Below are positions 6,400 through 14,456 of a stretch of 28,493 bases of DNA, piece after piece. The stretch is from Lachnospiraceae bacterium. Its GTDB lineage: Bacteria; Bacillota; Clostridia; Lachnospirales; Lachnospiraceae. Position numbers and translations under genes: made by a program. The notes beneath the pieces are model-generated. The model worked only from the letters and a program-made list of their open reading frames with translations. It had not been told where the DNA came from and did no database searches. The stretch is taken from NCBI GenBank assembly GCA_900770785.1, contig CAAGLJ010000233.1, positions 1 through 28,493 of the forward strand, in the 5' to 3' direction. Within the stretch, counting starts at the first letter, position 1; each line of letters opens with the position of its first letter.

Positions 6400-7872
6400 C
6401 TATTCTTCTATCTGCGAAGCCTCCATCATTTCGCTGGAAAGCTCACTGATTTCTTTGTTGACTCCGATAACCTCATCAATATTCCGGCGATAGATATTAA
6501 TAGAATCAGCAATAGATTCAACAGAGGCCTGATTGGCATCGGAAGAAACCGACATATCCATGATTTTTTCTTTTAACTGACCAAAAACAGCATCCACCTG
6601 CTGAATATTGCTGTTCTGACTTTCAATATTACCATATAGATCACCAAAATGACTGGTCAGAGTTTCAAAGCTTTCTTCCAGCCCCTTTAAAGATTCCACC
6701 GACTGATTAATGGCCTCAGTACTGTTCTCCAGCTGACCTGCCGATGTGGCAATACGTTCTTCCATGGACTGTACAATAGAAGCCACTCCGGCAGCACACT
6801 GATTACTATCCTCCGCCAGATTCTGTACCTTGGAGGCTACCACAGCAAAGCCACTGCCTGCACTGCCTGCTCTGGCTGCCTCAATGGACGCATTCAGAGC
6901 CAGTCTGGTGGTCTCCCCTGCAATTTTATTCAGCTGCATGGTTATATGGGAAATCTGGGATATTTCTTCCCGCAGAGATTCAAATACCTGATAGGTAACA
7001 TCTACAGTGCCCTTCAGTGCCTCAATTTCTGCCGTCATTTCGCGAATACTCTTTCCGCTGTCTTCCAGAGAACCTTCCACTTTTCTGACTTCTTTGTTCA
7101 TGGCACCAATCTGCTCCTGAGTGGCCTGCATCTGCTCATGTACACTGTCAAAAGCCTGGGAAACCTCCCTGCTGTCGCGGGAAATAATATCCGAATCCTT
7201 CTGCAGATTTTGCCTGCTGGCTTCCAATAGCCGATTGGCTTCATCCAGACGGGAAATCTTATCCATAGAATCCTGGCAGCTGCTTTGCAGCTTTTCTCCC
7301 GTATCCTTCAGTCTTTCCAGCAGCTCCTCTGCCTCTCTGGCCCTGGCCTCACTGATTTCAATGTAAGTCCGTCCCCGGTTAATCACCATGTAAAAGGTAA
7401 AGGTAGCCACTGCAAAGGCTATCAGACACAAAATGTACTGAGACAGCGGATCTGCCTTTTGCGGATGTATAACATACGAAATAATCAGCAGAACATCAAT
7501 CAGCAGTCCCTGCAGCAAAGTAAACTGAGGCTTCAGAAAGAGGCCGCACACCCCCACAACCGCCAGATACAAAGGAAAATCATCACTGTAAAAATCTCCG
7601 CTGTTGATGGAAACGCAGAATACCACCATGGCAACACTGATACAGATAACCAGCTGCTGTTTCTCCTGGTTCACATTAAACTTATTCATCAGCATAACCA
7701 GTACGGTAAAAATGAACAGGCAGATACCAATAGTCACAGCACCCACCCATGTTTTTAAAATCAGATTCTTCAGAAGAAAAATACCGGCAACCGCAAAAAT
7801 AGTAATCATCATATTACGGAAAATCGTCTTTTCAGATACCGGTTTTTTAATCGTACTTTTCTCTTTCGTCAT
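6400..7872 (-). CDS. Methyl-accepting chemotaxis protein with a multi-pass membrane domain
   Basis: 490 residues from ATG 7872, with GGAGG 5 bases upstream. The first ~165 residues hold about six hydrophobic segments and no large extracellular sensor domain, so the signal is probably sensed in or near the membrane. A long coiled-coil region follows, with the conserved MCP tip RLALNASIEAARAGSAGSGFAVVASKVQNLAEDS, which binds CheA/CheW. There is no HAMP domain that I can recognise. No other chemotaxis or flagellar gene is in the window, so it is an orphan receptor. It has its own promoter and a structured leader, and ends near the bidirectional tRNA terminator. Confidence 0.9.
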   Translation of the reverse strand: MTKEKSTIKKPVSEKTIFRNMMITIFAVAGIFLLKNLILKTWVGAVTIGICLFIFTVLVMLMNKFNVNQEKQQLVICISVAMVVFCVSINSGDFYSDDFPLYLAVVGVCGLFLKPQFTLLQGLLIDVLLIISYVIHPQKADPLSQYILCLIAFAVATFTFYMVINRGRTYIEISEARAREAEELLERLKDTGEKLQSSCQDSMDKISRLDEANRLLEASRQNLQKDSDIISRDSREVSQAFDSVHEQMQATQEQIGAMNKEVRKVEGSLEDSGKSIREMTAEIEALKGTVDVTYQVFESLREEISQISHITMQLNKIAGETTRLALNASIEAARAGSAGSGFAVVASKVQNLAEDSNQCAAGVASIVQSMEERIATSAGQLENSTEAINQSVESLKGLEESFETLTSHFGDLYGNIESQNSNIQQVDAVFGQLKEKIMDMSVSSDANQASVESIADSINIYRRNIDEVIGVNKEISELSSEMMEASQIEE

Positions 7873-7892
7873 AGCCCCTCCTTCGTGGAAAA

Positions 7893-7944
7893 CATAACAG
7901 ACAGGCCTGTCTCGGTCTGTCGTTCATCCTGTCTAACTGTTATG
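7893..7944 (-). promoter_or_regulatory. Structured 5' leader of the chemotaxis gene
   Basis: In the minus-strand transcript CATAACAG (complement of 7937-7944) can pair with CTGTTATG (complement of 7893-7900), and GACAGG further in pairs with CCTGTC. A second GACAGG, inside the loop and part of the 14-base palindrome AGACAGGCCTGTCT (7899-7912), competes for the same CCTGTC. Two alternative folds are thus possible 20-70 bases upstream of the start codon. It does not match the c-di-GMP (GEMM) riboswitch that sometimes precedes such genes. Confidence 0.4.
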
Positions 7945-7980
7945 TAACTCTTCTTCCCACTTACAAGTGTTTTTAATACT

Positions 7981-8008
7981 ATTATACACTGTATGAAAAA
8001 AAACTCAA
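7981..8008 (-). promoter_or_regulatory. Promoter of the chemotaxis gene
   Basis: TTGAGT (complement of 8003-8008) and a perfect TATAAT (complement of 7981-7986) are 16 bases apart. The -35 element directly abuts the stop codon of the upstream cysteine-rich gene, marking the end of the cobalamin operon. No flagellar sigma-28 pattern was seen. Confidence 0.6.
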
Positions 8009-8009
8009 C

Positions 8010-8255
8010 CTAGAAACTCTTTTTCAGCCATTCCATCATTTCTTCATAATTCTCAGGGCGATGCGGAAAAATACACTCTGTACATACTTTAATTCGTTTC
8101 TCCCCTTTTTCCCTATAACCGGGATTTCCTGCACATTCTTTCAAGGAATATAAAGGACAATAGCAAAACAGACAATTAAACTCCTCCAATCCTTCATGAC
8201 AGGGGAAATACCTACATTCCTTATTTTCAAAAAACTTATGGGAGTTTTTCGCCAT
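8010..8255 (-). CDS. Cysteine-rich small-domain protein at the end of the cobalamin operon
   Basis: 81 residues from ATG 8255, with AGGAGG 6 bases upstream. It has eight cysteines (14, 19, 28, 31, 33, 41, 58, 61), including NCLFCYCPLY and CTECIFPH, matching what I recall as the Cysteine-rich small domain family (Pfam PF04071). That family recurs beside or fused to cobalamin genes and has no established function. The cysteine spacing suggests binding of zinc or an iron-sulfur cluster (inference). It starts 15 bases after the cbiA stop, so it is very likely the last gene of the operon. No hairpin terminator follows; only a run of eight Ts lies beyond the stop, inside the next promoter. Confidence 0.8.
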   Translation of the reverse strand: MAKNSHKFFENKECRYFPCHEGLEEFNCLFCYCPLYSLKECAGNPGYREKGEKRIKVCTECIFPHRPENYEEMMEWLKKSF

Positions 8256-8270
8256 CCTGTACCTCCTTGC

Positions 8271-9746
8271 TTACTTTGGCTGTTTTCCAGTCTTTCCCGC
8301 CAGACTTTTCTTCCCGCACTGGTATTTAGCTGCCATATTGACGAAGTTTTCGGCAAACTCCGGGTGGGAGGGATAATACAGATGGGGAAAGCCCAGCCAC
8401 TGATGCGGCCCTGAAATTACACTTGAATATTGCTTTCCTGTTATCGGCTTCGTGGCTATGCAGTCCTCTCCATTATTGGTACTGTCAAAATAGTGGAACT
8501 CGTGTCCTCTTATCTTCCCTCCCTCAGATAAAAACCGGCTTTCCTTCTCTTCCACCTCTATATAGCCAAACCGAACCAGTCTTCCCGTAAAGAAGCATTT
8601 TCCCGGAAGGACACCTGCCATGGCATATTCCCTTCCTTCCTTATCTTCCAGAATGTCGTGCAGATACATAAATCCTCCGCACTCAGCCACTGTTGGCAGA
8701 CCTCTGTCCATCAGTCTCCTAATGTCCTGACGCATAGTTTTATTTTGGCTTAAGCCTTCGGCATACAGCTCCGGATATCCCCCTCCCAGAAGAAGCCCGC
8801 TGATTCCTTCTGGCAGTCCGGTATCCTGAAGGGGCGAAAAAAACACCAGCTTTGCTCCCTTTTGTTCAAGCAGCCTGAGGTTTTCTTCATAGTAAAAGCA
8901 AAAAGCCTCATCTCTGGCAACCCCTATCAAGGGGGATTCCCCTCTGCTTTTTAAAGCCTGAACACTCTGCTTTATTTCCAGACCTTTATTTTCATCTCCG
9001 AGGCTTTGCTGCTTCTCTTCTATCTCAACAAACGATGCCGCCTCTTCCCCCATTCCTTCTGCCTGGGCTGCGATTTCCTCCACTTCCTCTAAGGACACCG
9101 TCCTTTCTACCTCCCGGGCCAGCTCCTTTAGCTGATATTTGAGGTCTTCCACCTCCTTTGGCAATACAAGCCCCAAATGGCGGCTTTTTAAGGAAAATTC
9201 TTCCTTTTGAGGCAAATAGCCTAAGACCCGAAGCCCCAGCTCTTCTTCGATCAACGGCTTTATGATTTTGTAAAAGCCTTTGGTCATTCGGTTTAAGATT
9301 ACCCCCCGGATAAGTTTTTCTGTATCATAGGAAAGAAAACCGGAAAGCAGGGGAAGGAGAGAGCGTCCCATGCCTTTTGCATCTACCACCAGCAGAATGG
9401 GAGTTTTGGTCACCCTGGACAAATGATAAGAAGAACCTTCTTCCCCAATTCCTCCCAGCCCGTCAAAAAGGCCCATTACCCCCTCAATGAGAACAATTTC
9501 TTCTTCCCTTCTGTTTTGAAAAAACAGCTCTCTGGTCTGCTCTTCTCCAGTAAAAAAAGTATCCAGATTTCTGGTGGGAACGCCGATCACCTTCTGATGA
9601 AACATGGGGTCAATATAATCCGGCCCGCATTTACAGGAGGATACCCTATATCCTTTTTCCTTCCAGGCCTCCAATACCCCACAGGCCAACGTGGTTTTGC
9701 CGCTGCCGCTTCCCGGAGCCGCCAGCATAATTCTTCGTACCTTCAT
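8271..9746 (-). CDS. cbiA: Cobyrinate a,c-diamide synthase
   Basis: 491 residues from ATG 9746, with AGGAG 5 bases upstream; a TTG at 9779 overlapping the previous stop is the less likely alternative. It amidates the a and c side chains of (cobalt-)cobyrinate using ATP and glutamine. The N-terminal dethiobiotin-synthetase-like domain has a P-loop (APGSGSGKTT, residues 10-19) and CKCGPDYIDPMFH. The C-terminal class I glutaminase domain has GGGYPELYA and the nucleophile Cys356 in AECGGFMYL, with histidines near 455-461. A ~60-residue stretch between the domains (about 205-265) is glutamate-rich and looks like a long linker. Gene order (after cbiJET, before the cysteine-rich gene) supports the assignment. 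Confidence 0.95.
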   Translation of the reverse strand: MKVRRIMLAAPGSGSGKTTLACGVLEAWKEKGYRVSSCKCGPDYIDPMFHQKVIGVPTRNLDTFFTGEEQTRELFFQNRREEEIVLIEGVMGLFDGLGGIGEEGSSYHLSRVTKTPILLVVDAKGMGRSLLPLLSGFLSYDTEKLIRGVILNRMTKGFYKIIKPLIEEELGLRVLGYLPQKEEFSLKSRHLGLVLPKEVEDLKYQLKELAREVERTVSLEEVEEIAAQAEGMGEEAASFVEIEEKQQSLGDENKGLEIKQSVQALKSRGESPLIGVARDEAFCFYYEENLRLLEQKGAKLVFFSPLQDTGLPEGISGLLLGGGYPELYAEGLSQNKTMRQDIRRLMDRGLPTVAECGGFMYLHDILEDKEGREYAMAGVLPGKCFFTGRLVRFGYIEVEEKESRFLSEGGKIRGHEFHYFDSTNNGEDCIATKPITGKQYSSVISGPHQWLGFPHLYYPSHPEFAENFVNMAAKYQCGKKSLAGKTGKQPK

Positions 9747-9775
9747 CACTTCTCCTGTCCTGCTTAACTTTATTC

Positions 9776-11824
9776 TCAAGGCTTTTTCTCTTTGTCATTT
9801 TCTCCTCCAAAGGTAAAGGAGCAGATCCAGACCGGATTTTCTGCCTTCATCATATGATAGCCTCCTATTTGATTTGTCCGGCTGGCCTGTAGCTGTATAA
9901 GCTCCTTTTCTGCCATGGGATAGATGCTTAATACCTCTCTGATTTCACAGATGGTCTCCAGGCTGATGGCATTGATTACCACCCGCATCCGGGGATTCTT
10001 CTGATACAGAAAATCCAGAATTTCCTTCATCCTCCCCCCGCTGCCTCCAATAAAGGCATGGGTAGGGACAGGCAGCTTCTGAAGTCCCTCAGGGGCATCG
10101 GCTTCTATGACCTGAATATTCTGCAACCCGCATTTTTCCTGATTCTGCCGGATCAAGGACAGAGCCTCTTCCTTTTTCTCAATGGCAAAGACCCGAAGAC
10201 CTTCACCCAGACCGGCAATCTCCATAGCAATGGAACCGGTTCCGCTGCCTACATCATAGACCACAGAATCCTCTTCTAACCTCAATTTGCATATGCTTAC
10301 CTGCCGTACCTCTTCCTTGGTCATGGGCACCCTTCCCCGTAAAAATTCCCCATCTGTTTTAGCAGGCGTAAGCCTTCTTTTCTTAACACAGGGATTTTTA
10401 ATAAGGCAGGTATAGAGCCCCTCCTTCTGCTGCTTAAGACACTCCTCTGGTGTCAGTCTGAGCAAACGCTCATCGGGATAGGACAGCTGAAAGCCTGCAA
10501 AAATCTCACATTCCTCCAGTCCCGCAGCCAGCAAAATTTCTCCCAAGCGGTGTAAATCCTTCACCCCCGAAAGCAGCAGAAAGGTTTTTTTTCGATGGCG
10601 TATTCTTTCCGAAAGTCCATGTATTTCTTTTCCATGAATACTGCAAATATCCGCATCCTGATAGCTTTCTTTCAGTCTTGCCGCCAGATAGGACACACTG
10701 GATACTCCCGGCATAAGCTTAAGCTCTGCCTCCAGACGGCCTGATTCTATTTCCTTTTGCAAAGCCCCAAAAAGCTGCTGGCAGCCACTGTAAAATCCAC
10801 TGTCCCCGGAAAAAAGAATGACCACCTTCCCCGCTTCCAAAGTGAATTTTTCCTCCTGAATTTCCAGTAAATAGGGAATAATTTCTTCTGCACGATAGTA
10901 AGGTCTTTTCTCTTTTTTGAATTGAAAGGAGAGCAGCATCCGACTGGCTCCCAGCAGAATATCCGCCTCTTCGATCGCCTCATAAACCTCCCTGGTAAGG
11001 CTTCCCAAGCTGCCCATTCCTACTCCTGCCAGAAGAATATGCAGCCTTTTTTCCCGGTTAATTTTCTCCCCTGTAATCTCTTCCAGGCTTGTAAGAATTT
11101 GGGAAAAGGAATAGCCCTCCTCCTTCGGAGCCCCAATGACATAAACCGGAATCTGACATTCCCTGGCCGCCTCCAGCTTTTCGGGATAACCGCCAGCCTT
11201 TCCACTGGCCTTAGTCACCAGCTGTTTTATCCCATACTGATGAATAATGGCTCTGTTCATTTCCTGACCAAAGGGCCCCTGCATAGCCAGAATCTGCCTG
11301 CCGCTTATCCCTTCCTTCTCACAAAGCTGCAGGCTTTCCACCCCCGGAAGAACCCGGACGAACAACCTTTCCTTTATGGCAGCCGAGGCACAAAAGCTGG
11401 CCAGATCTTTGCTTCCGGTAGTCAGAAGAATATTTCCCGTTGTCTTTTCCAGGGCCGCAATACAGTCCTCTACGGTCTGTACCTTCACCACCTGCTCTTC
11501 ACCCTCCGGGGCAGCGGTTTCCCTTTTTAAGCGAAGATAAATAATGGACGTCCCCTCCATAGCTTCCCGGATATTCTGCGTTACCTCCGTTGCATAGGGA
11601 TGGGTGGCATCCACCACAGCACAGTATTCTCCCTGTCGAAAAAAGTCTTGCATTTCCTCCCGCTTCATTCTCCCCCGGTGAACCTTCACCAGAGAATTCT
11701 CCTTCAGCACGATTTCCCCGTATTCCGTAGCCACACACAGCTCATGGGACAGCCCAGAGGCTGCCAGACACTCGGACAACCTTCTTCCCTCAGTGGTTCC
11801 TGCAAAAATCAGAATCTTTTTCAT
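9776..11824 (-). CDS. cbiJ-cbiE-cbiT: Trifunctional fusion: cobalt-precorrin-6A reductase / C5-methyltransferase / C15-methyltransferase (decarboxylating)
   Basis: 682 residues from ATG 11824 (GGAG 6 bases upstream; in-frame ATGs at 11830 and 11836 are too close to it). Three enzymes in one chain. Residues 1-252 are CbiJ/CobK, the NAD(P)H reductase (ILIFAGTTEGRRL, VDATHPYA at 71-78). Residues about 261-478 are CbiE, a tetrapyrrole methylase (LLAGVGMGSLGSLT, FSGDSGFYSG). Residues about 482-682 are CbiT, a class I SAM methyltransferase that also removes the C12 acetate carboxyl (VYDVGSGTGSIAMEIA at 522-537). All key motifs are intact. CbiE-CbiT fusions (CobL) are common; adding CbiJ in front is less so. 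It overlaps the end of cbiH by 35 bases. Confidence 0.93.
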   Translation of the reverse strand: MKKILIFAGTTEGRRLSECLAASGLSHELCVATEYGEIVLKENSLVKVHRGRMKREEMQDFFRQGEYCAVVDATHPYATEVTQNIREAMEGTSIIYLRLKRETAAPEGEEQVVKVQTVEDCIAALEKTTGNILLTTGSKDLASFCASAAIKERLFVRVLPGVESLQLCEKEGISGRQILAMQGPFGQEMNRAIIHQYGIKQLVTKASGKAGGYPEKLEAARECQIPVYVIGAPKEEGYSFSQILTSLEEITGEKINREKRLHILLAGVGMGSLGSLTREVYEAIEEADILLGASRMLLSFQFKKEKRPYYRAEEIIPYLLEIQEEKFTLEAGKVVILFSGDSGFYSGCQQLFGALQKEIESGRLEAELKLMPGVSSVSYLAARLKESYQDADICSIHGKEIHGLSERIRHRKKTFLLLSGVKDLHRLGEILLAAGLEECEIFAGFQLSYPDERLLRLTPEECLKQQKEGLYTCLIKNPCVKKRRLTPAKTDGEFLRGRVPMTKEEVRQVSICKLRLEEDSVVYDVGSGTGSIAMEIAGLGEGLRVFAIEKKEEALSLIRQNQEKCGLQNIQVIEADAPEGLQKLPVPTHAFIGGSGGRMKEILDFLYQKNPRMRVVINAISLETICEIREVLSIYPMAEKELIQLQASRTNQIGGYHMMKAENPVWICSFTFGGENDKEKKP

Positions 11825-12590
11825 CTTCATCTCCATTCTCCAATGTGAGCTTGGAAGTCCTTCTCACATAGCCTCTCTTCGTAACCAATTTCCCCTCCAT
11901 TATTTCCGACTCTGCATTACCGATAAATACGGTGGTAAACATATTTACCTGAGCTTCTCTCAGCTCCTTTAAGGTACAGGTCACCATTCTGCTTCCTTCC
12001 CGTCCAATATTTTCCACATAGCCACAGGGTCTTTCTTCCTCCAAAACCTTAAGAAGAATATCACAGGCCCGCTGCAGGTAATCCTTCCTCTTTCGGCTGG
12101 AGGGATTGTACAGAACGAGGACAAAATCACCCGTTGCCGCAGCTTTCAATCTTTTTTCTATTTTCTCCCAGGGGGTCAGCAAATCGCTTAAGCTGATGGT
12201 ACAAAAATCATGATTTACAGGTGCCCCCAGCAGGGCTGCCCCGCTGCTTGCTGCAGTAATACCCGGAATGACTTCAAGCGTAATGGAAGGATAGTCCCTC
12301 CCTATTTCATACATAAGGGAAGCCAGGCCGTAAATCCCCGCATCTCCGCTGCAGATTAAAGCGACTTTTTTTCCTTTTTGAGCCTCCTTAAAGCACAGTT
12401 GACAACGTTTTTCTTCCTGCCGCATGGGTGTAGAAAGCAGCTCCTTTCCCTTAAACCGCTCTCCTAAAAGCTCCAGGTACACCGTATAGCCCACAATAAC
12501 ATCTACTGAATCCAAAATGGCAAGGGCTTCTATGGTCATCATATCCTCCCGTCCGGGGCCCATACCTACAATATAAATTTTATTCTTCAT
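11790..12590 (-). CDS. cbiH: Cobalt-precorrin-3 C17-methyltransferase (ring contraction)
   Basis: 266 residues from ATG 12590; the frame extends to a TTG at 12620. The ATG overlaps the cbiG stop by 11 bases, suggesting translational coupling; GGAGAG lies about 9-11 bases upstream. It has the tetrapyrrole methylase fold: IYIVGMGPGREDMMTIEA at the N-terminus, VALICSGDAGIYGLA (SAM pocket), VIPGITAASSGAALLGAPVNHDFC and VLYNPSSRKRKDYL, which are CbiH/CobJ signatures. It methylates C17 and drives contraction of the macrocycle, with cbiG acting next. About 25 extra charged C-terminal residues run into the overlap with cbiJET. Confidence 0.94.
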   Translation of the reverse strand: MKNKIYIVGMGPGREDMMTIEALAILDSVDVIVGYTVYLELLGERFKGKELLSTPMRQEEKRCQLCFKEAQKGKKVALICSGDAGIYGLASLMYEIGRDYPSITLEVIPGITAASSGAALLGAPVNHDFCTISLSDLLTPWEKIEKRLKAAATGDFVLVLYNPSSRKRKDYLQRACDILLKVLEEERPCGYVENIGREGSRMVTCTLKELREAQVNMFTTVFIGNAESEIMEGKLVTKRGYVRRTSKLTLENGDEDEKDSDFCRNH

Positions 12591-13680
12591 CAAAAGCCAC
12601 TCTCCAATCTCTTTTTGCAATGGCTATGGTCATTCCGTCCCGGGCCTCTTTTCCTGCCGCCAGACAGCCGTTCTGACCACAAGCCTTCAATGCTGCACGT
12701 TCACATACATTGTCTGCCCCTACCTTCTCTTTCACGAAAGCAGAAGAAGCCAGATTTCCTGTCACCTCCATAAGCTCCTCCCCGGAAAAAGTAAGAAAGG
12801 GGATTCTGTGTTTTTCACTCCATTGAAGAAAGCCCGGCTCCTCCTTTTTTTGCCAGATAGAAGCAAGAGCCGAAATCTGCCACAGCTGGATTTTCCTCTT
12901 CTTTAGTGTTTCCGCAATAAAAGCCTCTATTTTTTCCGGCTCCTTTTCTTTCCTGCAGCCCATACCCAGAACGTATTCCCTGGGGCGTAGAAGGAGGCTT
13001 CCTCTCTCCATTTCTTTATCCGCTGAAATCAAAATATCCACCTGGTTCTCAGGGGGATATTCCACCAGCTGAATTTTTTCAGGAAGCAGTGCCTCTTCCA
13101 TATGGCCCGGCTCTATAGCCAGAGTGAGGTTTTGCCCCTCCAGCACCTTGGCGGAGACTCTGGCTATTCCCTCTTTATTTTCTATATATAAATGGTTTTT
13201 CTTGGCAAACAGGTCTACGGCAAATTTCTTCCAAATATCCGTTGCCGTAGTGATCACCGGACAGGCCCCACTGACCTGGCTTAACAGCCGGGCCAGCTCA
13301 TTGGCTCCTCCCACATGCCCGCAAAGGAGGGGAATGACGAACCTTCCCTGCTCATCCATCACCAGTACAGGGCTGTCCTGCAGCTTGTCCACCAGCTGCG
13401 GGGCTATGGCCCTTACTGCAATTCCACAGGCTCCAATGAACAGCAGACCATGGTTCTTTCCCATCTGTTTTGCGGTCCACTCTCCTATACTTTCCCGGAC
13501 AAAAAAAGGCCTGCTTTCCTTCCGTCCTTCTGCCTCTTCAGAAGGTATACTACACTCCTTTTCCATTCCTTTGCACTTGGTATAGACCATTGTTTCCAGT
13601 TCCTTTTTCCCAAGCTCATCTGCCAGTCTGCCTGCCAGTAAAGCTCCATTTCTGGTAAAACTGATTATGCATAGTTTCAT
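12580..13680 (-). CDS. cbiG: Cobalt-precorrin-5A hydrolase
   Basis: 366 residues from ATG 13680, with GGAG 5 bases upstream; its ATGA overlaps the cbiF stop. CbiG opens the delta-lactone of cobalt-precorrin-5A and releases acetaldehyde. Seen: N-terminal MKLCIISFTRNGALLAGRLA, the central GACGIAVRAIAPQLVDKLQDSPVLVMDEQGRFVIPLLCGHVGGANELA, and a C-terminal domain with GMGCRKEKEPEKIEAFI and SALASIWQKKEEPGFL. This is the normal three-part CbiG arrangement and normal length. It is unambiguous as cobalt-early pathway, since the aerobic pathway uses CobG instead. Confidence 0.94.
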   Translation of the reverse strand: MKLCIISFTRNGALLAGRLADELGKKELETMVYTKCKGMEKECSIPSEEAEGRKESRPFFVRESIGEWTAKQMGKNHGLLFIGACGIAVRAIAPQLVDKLQDSPVLVMDEQGRFVIPLLCGHVGGANELARLLSQVSGACPVITTATDIWKKFAVDLFAKKNHLYIENKEGIARVSAKVLEGQNLTLAIEPGHMEEALLPEKIQLVEYPPENQVDILISADKEMERGSLLLRPREYVLGMGCRKEKEPEKIEAFIAETLKKRKIQLWQISALASIWQKKEEPGFLQWSEKHRIPFLTFSGEELMEVTGNLASSAFVKEKVGADNVCERAALKACGQNGCLAAGKEARDGMTIAIAKRDWRVAFDEE

Positions 13681-14456
13681 GCCTTCTCCTTTTTTTCCTC
13701 AACACTTACATTCCGATATTCGGTGGCAAAGTCAGGGGCGTACAGCTTCGACTTCTGATAATGCTGATGGAGCAGTGCCTTTCCCACCAAAACCAGTGCC
13801 GTTTTGGTAATTCCCTGTTCCCTGGCCGTCTGGGGAATACTCTCTATTGTACATAAATATGCTTTCTCCTCCGGCCAGGTGGCCTTATACACCAGGGCTG
13901 CCGGGGTATCTTTGGGATACCCTCCGGCTATCAGGCGGCTGCACAGCTCCTCCAGCATTCCCGTACTGAGATAGATCGCCATGGAAGTCTGATGGGCTGC
14001 AAGGCTTTCAATACTTTCTTCTTTTGGAACCTTCGTCTTTCCCTCCATTCTGGTGATGATCAAAGACTGGGATACTCCCGGAAGAGTATATTCCACATTT
14101 AAGGAGGCTGCCGCACCAAAGCAGGCACTTACCCCAGGACAGCTTTCGTAGCGGATTCCCCGCTTGTCCAGCTCATCCATCTGCTCCCGTACCGCCCCAT
14201 AGATACTGGGCTCTCCGGTATGCAGCCTGACGGTCACTTTTCCTTCCTTTTCCGCCTTTAGCATAAGCGAAATAACCTGGTCAAGAGTCAGCCTGGCGCT
14301 GTTATGTATTTCCACACTCTTTTTTGCATAATGCAGTAAATCCGGATTCACTAAAGAGCCTGCATAAATAATCACATCCGCCTCTTCAATAAGCCGCATT
14401 CCTCTGACCGTAATCAAATCTACCGCTCCTGTTCCCGCACCTACAAAATAAACCAT
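13677..14456 (-). CDS. cbiF: Cobalt-precorrin-4 C11-methyltransferase
   Basis: 259 residues from ATG 14456, with GAGGAGG 7 bases upstream. It transfers a methyl group from SAM to C11. Tetrapyrrole methylase motifs: VYFVGAGTGAVDLITVRG (residues 2-19), VIIYAGSLVNPDLL (typical of CbiF/CobM), VRLHTGEPSIYGAVREQ and CPGVSACFGAAASLNVEYTLPGVSQSLIITR. It overlaps the end of cbiD by 16 bases and ends within the start of cbiG, so translation is probably coupled along this part of the operon. Confidence 0.96.
   Translation of the reverse strand: MVYFVGAGTGAVDLITVRGMRLIEEADVIIYAGSLVNPDLLHYAKKSVEIHNSARLTLDQVISLMLKAEKEGKVTVRLHTGEPSIYGAVREQMDELDKRGIRYESCPGVSACFGAAASLNVEYTLPGVSQSLIITRMEGKTKVPKEESIESLAAHQTSMAIYLSTGMLEELCSRLIAGGYPKDTPAALVYKATWPEEKAYLCTIESIPQTAREQGITKTALVLVGKALLHQHYQKSKLYAPDFATEYRNVSVEEKKEKA

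Noticed and set aside
7873..7980. c-di-GMP riboswitch before the chemotaxis gene
   Set aside because: The leader lacks the conserved GEMM core and tetraloop-receptor pattern; only unassigned inverted repeats are present.
7986..8012. Terminator at the end of the cobalamin operon
   Set aside because: There is a run of eight Ts after the stop of the cysteine-rich gene but no preceding stem, and the run forms part of the mcp promoter spacer.
9747..9779. TTG start of cbiA overlapping the cbiJET stop
   Set aside because: ATG 9746 has an AGGAG at the right distance and begins exactly where family homology begins; the TTG start would add unlikely residues.
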